Below, one piece after another: positions 57,236-64,000 of a DNA stretch of 64,000 nt. The DNA is taken from assembly GCF_017591425.1 (NCBI RefSeq), contig NW_024466218.1, positions 16,258,001 to 16,322,000 on the forward strand, in the 5' to 3' direction. Made by a program: the position numbers and the translations under genes. The number at the start of each line of letters is the position of its first letter. Positions within the stretch are counted from its first letter, which is position 1. This DNA comes from Ochotona curzoniae. Lineage: Eukaryota > Chordata > Mammalia > Lagomorpha > Ochotonidae. Under the pieces are notes generated by a model that saw only the letters and a list, made by a program, of their open reading frames with translations, made no database searches and was not told the DNA's origin.

Positions 57236-58595
57236 GCATATTAATTACCTGATATTCAGTTATCTAAATATTCTAGATATTAGTTGTATGTTCTAGAAGA
57301 GTTTTAATAACATTATTCTGTGTATTGTTAAAATTCAAATCTAAGGGTTGACATGATACTCTGCATGCAATGTCTCAGAATCTCACCTGAGAAGAGCTCA
57401 CTGAGCTCTGCCAGGAATAAAGAAGAATCCCACAGAGACTTCTTCCACCCCAGTGCCAGATTTTAACTGACTCCCTGTAGAGATTCATCCAGACTTTCAT
57501 ATGATCTGTTGGAACAAATCTCAAATTAGGACTATTCAGAATTTGATTTTGTAATGGTACTTGCAGGGAAGAGGCAGGTGTTGAGATTTCTTTCAATAAG
57601 GCAGCAGACAAGCCCCTGAAAGGGCAAATGAAAAGAGTGGTCCCGGGAAGGGGAGAGGTTGAGTTCGCCTTCCTGCAGGAACTATCATCTGACACTCCTG
57701 ACAGCTGCACCTGAGATCCTTGCTCCCCTGACAGCAGTCTCCCCAGAAGTCAGGTGTGTCTACAGCCTGCGAGATTATGCATTTGATGACCCTATATCTG
57801 GATACAAACACTCAAATTTTGATTCTGAAATTCCTAGGAGTTCAAGGCTTATACTTGACCTCCCTAACCAAGCTAATCTGACTCTACCATTATACCTAGT
57901 CTGCCTATCACAGTGCTGTCTTTTCTAAACAGATGGACTTGTGTGTGTTGTTCACAAATGTTTGGGACAGAGAAGAAGCCTTTTGGCTCAAATATATTGA
58001 AAAAAAAAGCATTGATATTCGTGCCATTTTTCTGTCCACATGAACAGTGCTGATAATCTTAAATCCTATCTGGCTCTGAGACTTTGTTCTAATTCCCTTT
58101 TAAACAGAAGTTTTGATCTGTGCTTACCCTACTTTTCTGAGCATCATGTTTAATCTATATCTGTTATACAGAATTTTTAAAACTAAACTGAGTTCCTTAA
58201 AAACTAAAAGAGAACAGAATTGGTGACAAGTATAGATCTCACAGTAGGAAAACTAGTTGTGAATTGATTATCATATTTTCTCTTAATATACAAGCATGCT
58301 TGGTTTCTGTAATTTCATGTCTCTGAAATTAAAACGTCTGGTAACTAATGACTATATTTCATGTAATTTTTTTTTCTGAAAAACTCATTGAGTCAGTATT
58401 GAATCAGTTTTGAGATCCACGAATGAAGTGTCTGCAAACATCTTGATTCTGTTGACTGGCTAGGTGGGTAGAAAGAAGAAAATCAGGTATTAGTTCAGGT
58501 GTGGATTTGATTTTCATTTTAGCTTATAATTATTTTATAACCATTTGCTTGGAGCATTTGAGCCTACTTTCTGATGGAGCATGAGTTGTGGTATA
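57236..58595. other. unique or unassigned noncoding DNA
   Basis: The part 57360-57930 is GC-richer with opposing ORFs at 57375-57710 (-) and 57659-57928 (+). It has an AATAAA at 57415 and could be an unrecognised LTR. The remainder is AT-rich. Confidence 0.4.
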
Positions 58596-58599
58596 AGCT

Positions 58600-58885
58600 T
58601 ATTTTTGAAGTCTTTTTGTTGTATTGGAGAGAGAGAAAGAAAGAATGAGGCTGAGAGAGCCTCCATATGCTGATTTAAACCCCAAAAGCCTACAGTTGCC
58701 TAGGGGAGCCAGCAGCCAGGGTCTCAGTACCTGGTGGCAGAATCTCAATTACTTGAGCCACCACCTGCTGCCCTCTGAGCTCTATATTAGCAGGAAGCTG
58801 GAATCCGAGGGGGGCTGGGTTTGGAACACAGGCACTGTGATGTGTGACACAGGTGTCTCAGCAGTTCAAATGCCTCCCCCCAGGC
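58600..58885 (-). repeat. old CSINE, antisense
   Basis: 'tattggagagagagaaagaa', 'ccatatgctgatttaaaccc', 'gggagccagcagccagggtc', 'attagcaggaagctggaatc', 'cgaggggggctgggtttgga' and 'cagttcaaatgcctcccccc'. Confidence 0.7.
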
Positions 58886-59249
58886 TCCTGCTTCATGTTT
58901 GAAGTTGAGTTTAGTGGAGGCTCTTTCTGAATTCAGCTTGCTGCTTTCCTGTGGTGAACCTAGCATTCAGCACAGCCAAAATATTCTTGCATTTTTACAC
59001 ACCTCTCACATGCCCTAGCAAGTTCTTTATATTTGTCTTATTATTAATGTATGAGAAACAACTTTTTAAAACAATTATTTTACATATAGAACAGCAGGCC
59101 CAGGGATGCAGATTCAATTACCTATCTTTATGAAAAGGAGTTATAAAAAATTAACAATAAATGTGTCAGCTTCTGAAGTCTATTCTTACTAAAAAAGATC
59201 ATTTTCTTGACTTCAGTAAGTTTTAAAACACCTGAATTAGACAGTTAAA
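58886..59249. other. unique AT-rich noncoding DNA
   Basis: Nothing recognised. Confidence 0.5.
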
Positions 59250-59250
59250 A

Positions 59251-59581
59251 AAAATGAATATATAGAGCTTTGGTATGATAGCCTAGTGGCTAAATCCTCA
59301 CTTTGCATATCCTGGGATCCCATAAGAGCATGCATCCTGGATGTTCTAGTTCCCATCAAGCTCTCTGCTTGTGGCCTAGGAAAGCAGTAGAGGACGGCCC
59401 AAAGCCATGGGACCCTGCAACCTGCGTGGGAGACCCAGAAGAGGCTCCAGGCTCCTGGCTTCAGATTAGCCCAGCTCTGGCCATTGCGGCCACTTGGGGA
59501 GACAAGCAGTGGGTAGAAGAGTTTTCTTTCTGTTTATATATCTTCGTTTTCAATAAAAATGGTTTTAAAAATGAATATATA
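59251..59581 (+). repeat. CSINE, sense, with perfect target-site duplication
   Basis: CSINE (about 59265-59567) flanked by a perfect 14-bp repeat aaaatgaatatata at 59251-59264 and 59568-59581. It has head 'tagcctagtggctaaatcct', 'atcccataagagcatgcatc', core 'gcttgtggcctaggaaagca', 'gtgggagacccagaagaggc', 'ccattgcggccacttgggga' and a reduced CT-rich block. The terminal 'aataaaaatggttttaaaa' is a diverged tail. Confidence 0.95.
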
Positions 59582-59628
59582 TATGTGTATATCTATATAC
59601 CTATATAGACATGCTACACACACGTATA
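59575..59628. repeat. (TA)n-rich low-complexity tract
   Basis: ATATAT/CTATATA-rich stretch starting in the right-hand copy of the SINE target duplication. Confidence 0.7.
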
Positions 59629-59629
59629 C

Positions 59630-60985
59630 ATTTATCAGTATCTTTAGAGTGAGCAAGTGTTGATGTAGAGATGGGTTTACAGAAGGATCTAATAGGTGGA
59701 AAGCAGATCTTACAGAAATGGAAAGAGTGCCTATGAGAAAGCCTGCAACCTCCAGTGCTGGGCCAGTGCAGTCCTGTGCAACAGCCACCAATGCCTGAGA
59801 CTGCGCAACAAGGAAGACTGGTGAGAGTTCATTTAATATCTTCTCTGATTTCAGAAAGCTCCAGATTTAATCTATTCTGAAAGAATTTATATGGAAATTG
59901 AAATGAAAGTGTAGCTGCTGTTTTTAATAGAAGACGAACAAAATGTAGGAGCCTGTGGTGGATTCTTTCTTCAGTGCAGCACACCAGGGGGTGAGCTCAT
60001 GTTTGAAAGGGCTTAGAATGCACACAAAGGCTCTCTACTTTGACCTTGACTAATGCCAGAGAATGCAAATCCTCACAGCAAGACACCATACCCCAAATCT
60101 ATAAATAAAATAAAAAGAAAATGAGAAATAAATGAGCCACATTTTGGTATTTTTTCCACAAATCCCCTAGATTGATGAAAGAAAAAACACTTGAACTTGT
60201 CTTGGAATGTGGAGACCCATAGCAAGTGCAAAATGCAAAAACCATTCTTCCTTAAGCTTCTTTATAGGCTGTTTGTTCACAGGGTTGCCATGAGAGAAAA
60301 TGTCTTTGTGGGAGAAAAAAAGAAGTGTCACTGTAGGATCTAAGCTCTGTGGTGCTTTAATTCCTTCTCACAGTGACAAACAAGGCGCAGCTGATGCTTT
60401 TGAAGTTAGGCTGTATTTGAGGAAAGATTCATAAACTTGCAACAAGGTCTGTGGGCATAAATCTGCATTGGGTTTTGGAATATTGCTGCAGGGTACCTAG
60501 AGGGAACACCTAGATCGTGGTAGGGCAGTGGCTTCCCAGCCCCTGACCCTGAACTAGCTGCCTACCCCACAAAAATACCTTCCAAACTTTATGGAACAAA
60601 AAGCATTTGGAGGCACAGAAAAGATTGGGCATTATTATTGGAGGAAAAAGGGTGATTTTTATTGTTCATTATTAAATTGTTATGTGAGTTCAGCTATAAT
60701 AATTGATGTTCATAACCATTTCCCATTTCATGTTTACTTTTGGTGGTTCTTCCTCATCGTGCGAGCCAAGTTTTTCATGAACTGACCTAAGCCCAGGTGC
60801 AGATAATAAATTTGATCCCCTCAAGCCAGGGATGAGAAAATGGATGTGAGCGAAGCAGTGCTCTGCTGTTCCACATGATTGACTGTGATGTGGATTGCAG
60901 GCTTTAGGGAGATAATTTTGTCCGATATGCACTGGAATGCTGAGCAAATGATTTTCCATGGAAGAGAAGAACTAAGTGGAGAGGG
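59630..60985. other. unique noncoding DNA
   Basis: No gene. A low-repeat block at 60340-60500 is a weak conserved-element candidate. ORFs at 60591-60785 and 60690-60959 overlap on opposite strands. Confidence 0.45.
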
Positions 60986-60987
60986 AA

Positions 60988-61075
60988 AAAAAGAAAGAAG
61001 GAAAGAAAGAAAGAAAGAAGGAAGGAAGGAAGGAAGGAAGGAAGGAAGGAAGGAAGGAAGGAAGGAAGGGAGGAA
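60988..61075. repeat. (GAAA)n/(GGAA)n microsatellite
   Basis: An A-rich start grades into GAAA units, then about twelve consecutive uninterrupted GAAG/GGAA units (61018-61069). The Pro/Ser/Leu/Phe ORF on the minus strand and the Lys/Glu/Gly/Arg ORF on the plus strand are translations of this repeat. Confidence 0.97.
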
Positions 61076-61672
61076 AATGCTGATCACTGTGTTGGATGAG
61101 TTTCCTTGATACACTATCACCAATGCTGATTTCAACCTGCCATTACTTTAATAACTGACTTAGAAATTTCTGAAATCTTTCCATTGGCAGCTGTTGGAGC
61201 TGACTTGGACACATCATCAAATCCACCTCTGTTAACTGGTGTTTCTTTTCAAAAGTCCAGTGATCAAAATTGAGGTAATCATTGTAATAACCAGATTTCA
61301 CCATACCATCACAGACACAAAATTCTAAACTAAATATTGAGCCTTGCAATTTACATCAGTGGAGTCTGGACATCAGGTTTATTGTTCTTTTTCAGGTTCA
61401 CAAGAGAAAGAAAGAACGAAATTGATGAAAGAAAAAGAGAAAGGAAGTGATGAAAGAAATCCAAATCAATATTTACTCCTAGATAGCTTTGAGTAGTAGA
61501 GAATAACAATACTTACGGTTTCTTCTCTTTCATGGGTTTGTAAAAAGGGAAAGGAACAAACAGACAAACCAAAAAAAAAAAAAACCCCAAATCTCATTTA
61601 TCAAGAGTCAATTATTACTGCTAACCAAAAGTCCATGTGTTTCCACAGGAATATTGAGTCTGTTAGGATAGT
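61076..61672. other. unique noncoding DNA
   Basis: A purine-rich AGAAAG tract lies at 61400-61450. A-run at 61571-61583. No gene. Confidence 0.5.
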
Positions 61673-61676
61673 GTAT

Positions 61677-61990
61677 GTCAGAGCAGTCTTGGAGCAGAAT
61701 GGCTAAGATGCCCATGTCCCATATTGGCCTCCATGAGTTCAAGTCCTAACTCTGCATGTAATTGCAGCAACCTGCTCGTGTGCGCGCTGTGAGGTAGCCG
61801 GTGATGGTCCAAGTGCTTGTATCCCTTAAACACATGTGGGAAACCTAGAATGAGTACCAAGCTCCTGGCTTTAGCATAGCCCGACACCAGCTGTTACAGG
61901 CATTTAGGAAGGTAAACAAGTAAATAGAAGAGATCCGTCTAGTGGGTTTCTAGCTCTGTATCTCTCTGCCTGTCAAGTAAATATTTAACA
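61677..61990 (+). repeat. old CSINE, sense, near full length
   Basis: 'gagcagaatggctaagatgc', 'gttcaagtcctaactctgca', 'tgtgaggtagccggtgatgg', 'tccaagtgcttgtatccctt', 'acatgtgggaaacctagaat', 'ccaagctcctggctttagca', 'ctctgtatctctctgcctgt', tail 'caagtaaatatttaac'. Matches the older lagomorph subfamily better than the young pika one. Confidence 0.8.
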
Positions 61991-63185
61991 AATTGCATGT
62001 GTCAGCCTAGGATAGCAGAGCTAGGACAAGCATTGCATCTCTAATTATTCAGTGGTCAACCTTCTCATTATTTCTTACCCTTGGAACCATAAACTCCTAG
62101 TAATAAACTCCAAATATTAGTGTGCATATAATAAGCAGCACACAGATATGCTGTCTTGATACATTGACAACCTTGTCCCAGCTTTCCTGAAATTTTCTCA
62201 AATATGACCTTGAAAACATTATGTTTGGGAACCTTTGCACAGCAGATAGTTCACCATTCTACAGCCTGACTCTTGGTAATGATGTATTCATTGTAATTAT
62301 GTGCCTGTGTGTGCCTGTGTGTACGTACAGAATTGGGTGTTCAAACCATATAGTATGTATATACTACGTGACATAGCAATTAGCCCACCTTTTTGAAAGG
62401 GATTATGATTTGACTAGAAATTGTTCATCTGGTTATGCCATCATTAATTTCATACAACTTTGTCTTGCTCCAAAGATGCCATGAAGTCCTGTTTTCCTGT
62501 TGTAAGGTTATACTAAACCCATATTCATTTTCTGGCATTTACAGACATGATAAAAATGATATGTCATAAAATGACATTTTTCACATGCTGACAGAAATCG
62601 ATTTTAAATGCTCTGTACACAAAGCCCATAACCTGCCTGTTCATTTTATTGTCTTGGAATTTTCTTTTTACTATCAGTTTGGTGCATTTAAAGGATATGC
62701 AGCTTTGCAATTCAATCATATTTGGTCTTGATTTTGTATCTTACATCTGGAAAAGTGACTTTTTTCCCCTTCAACTCCCCCCAATTTCCACTTCCTCTAT
62801 AAAATCTTTGCTTTTTGTAGTTGTAATATTCAATATGATAGCATATATAAAGAATCTGGCTCATTTCAGCAGTGAATCCAGGAATGGGATCTCTGTGTGT
62901 GTGTGTGTCCCTATCATTGTTATTCTGCCTTTCAACTAAACAAGTCTTTTTTACAAATATACATGAAAAAGCCTGTTTCATCATAGAAGTCCAGTAATTG
63001 TTACTTCATTCTTTTGCATTTTTAAAACTGTTACTATTTTTGGATAATATTCCATTTCCTATTCTTCTTTCAATAATTCATATGTGGCAACTGACAATGT
63101 TCTGTAATCATACAGGTCCATATGAAGATACTCTTATAACAAAGTACAATTCCTACAGTAAAATTCCTATTCCTACAGTATGACA
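61991..63185. other. unique noncoding DNA with a short (GT)n
   Basis: A (TG)8 run lies at 62893-62908. The opposing ORFs at 62649-62984 lack coding bias. No gene. Confidence 0.45.
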
Positions 63186-63189
63186 ATGC

Positions 63190-63300
63190 TTCAAATAGCT
63201 CATAGAAAAATGGAATTCAAAGACAAATTTATTTGGTTGAAAAATTTTGAAATCCATACATAATTTTTCATATCGCACATATTTTCTTCCCTTTATAAAT
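63190..63300 (+). mobile_element. mariner-type nonautonomous element remnant (MARNA-like MITE)
   Basis: 'aattcaaagacaaatttatt', 'tggttgaaaaattttgaaat' and 'ccatacataatttttcatat' match the left half of the mariner MITE also seen at 11.5 kb (same orientation) and 5.9 kb (inverted). Confidence 0.55.
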
Positions 63301-63688
63301 ATTCTTTATATCAATGCCTGAACTACTAATAAATAATTATGTTTGATTGCTATTTAAAATGAAATTAATGATTTATTATTACTGTATGCTCAATATAAAT
63401 GAAAACCTATGTGCTTGAGATTTGGTTTTGATGAAGATAATGAATTCTTTCTCACACGTTCACCTCACTGTTTTTGAGTATGATTTAGATACCTGTGCAC
63501 CTTAGCAAATTGGCTGTAATCATAGTGAACTAAATCAGGCTGGTAGTCCCTCACTGATTAATTATTTGGCTGATTTGACATACAGGATGCCAAAATTAAC
63601 TTTCTGTATGTCTAGAGAGCCAGTGATGTAAATTATTGTGGGATACTAAGTAAAGGAAAATGTTAAATATATATTTACTTTATGCAAG
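63301..63688. other. unique noncoding DNA, possibly conserved
   Basis: The part 63500-63640 is repeat-free and TAAT-rich (cactgattaattatttggct). No gene. Confidence 0.4.
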
Positions 63689-63689
63689 T

Positions 63690-63812
63690 TCTCAATGTTA
63701 TAGATAAAAAAGCATTAGAAATTGTAGTCTCAAATTCACATAGACAATTAGCAACAAGTAGGACAACATTAGGACTATCCTAATCGAGGCTGCTTCCACA
63801 GCACTGCAAGGT
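63690..63812 (-). repeat. MIR SINE remnant
   Basis: 'tgttatagataaaaaagcat', 'tctcaaattcacatagacaa', 'ttagcaacaagtaggacaac', 'gaggctgcttccacagcact' follow the inverted MIR consensus. Confidence 0.55.
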
Positions 63813-64000
63813 TTTCTAGAGATTCAGAAAGGATCTTTAAAACATTATCTCTTCTTTAAGATTCAGGAGACACCGATTTTTGTTTTCTGAGACAAGGCAT
63901 TCATAAAATATTTTAGTACATGTTTATTTCATTTTAATCATTAAATTTAGTGATTTGAGTGATCAGAGTAGAGAATAAGCCTTCCTATTCCAAGCTGTAA

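Noticed and set aside
60821..61135. Minus-strand ORF with repeated Phe-Leu-Pro-Ser
   Set aside because: A translation of the GGAA microsatellite.

Overview
This window looks like mammalian nuclear DNA from a lagomorph, most likely a pika (Ochotona). The main clue is about 26 copies of a roughly 320-bp tRNA-derived SINE of the lagomorph C-repeat (CSINE) type. The youngest copies end in a pika-like tail: a CT-rich run, a 'tatatctgact/cctt' segment, then an AAATAAATAAATC A-rich end. Older mammal-wide repeats (MIR, L2, MER5A, MaLR LTRs, L1M) fill much of the rest. The DNA is AT-rich and CpG-poor, and no ORF longer than 132 codons looks like a gene. No bacterial, phage, plasmid or CRISPR features were seen.

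Layout. 1-6.7 kb: unique sequence with a CpG-bearing possible conserved block at 1.84-2.33 kb, four SINEs, a mariner-type MITE remnant and an antisense MaLR LTR. 6.7-19.3 kb: mostly unique AT-rich DNA with MIR, MaLR and mariner fragments, two LTR-like stretches, and the only ORF with convincing coding texture (ends at 17197). 20.8-26 kb: an L1 3' end with an internal duplication, a 1.2-kb ancient L1M segment, an L2, and an antisense L1M split by a SINE. 26-34.6 kb: sparse repeats, one MER5A, and a homeodomain/POU-site-rich block at 32.6-32.9 kb. 34.6-35.8 kb: an unusual GC-richer element with degenerate internal repeats. 38.8-48 kb: many SINEs, including a nested pair inside an antisense L1M 5' region. 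50-64 kb: SINE-rich, with an inverted SINE pair at 53.4-54.1 kb and a GGAA microsatellite at 61.0 kb.

I found no confidently real protein-coding gene and no RNA gene. The best reading is an intergenic region or a large intron whose function, if any, lies in a few non-repeat blocks that resemble conserved regulatory elements. I do not see a new multi-gene system. The points most worth checking are the unassigned 17.2-kb coding-like exon, the candidate enhancers, the GC-rich element at 35 kb, and the SINE insertions whose target-site duplications can be read directly. Repeat boundaries are by eye, good to about 10-30 bp for young copies and worse for old ones. Family names come from memory of consensus sequences, not from a search.
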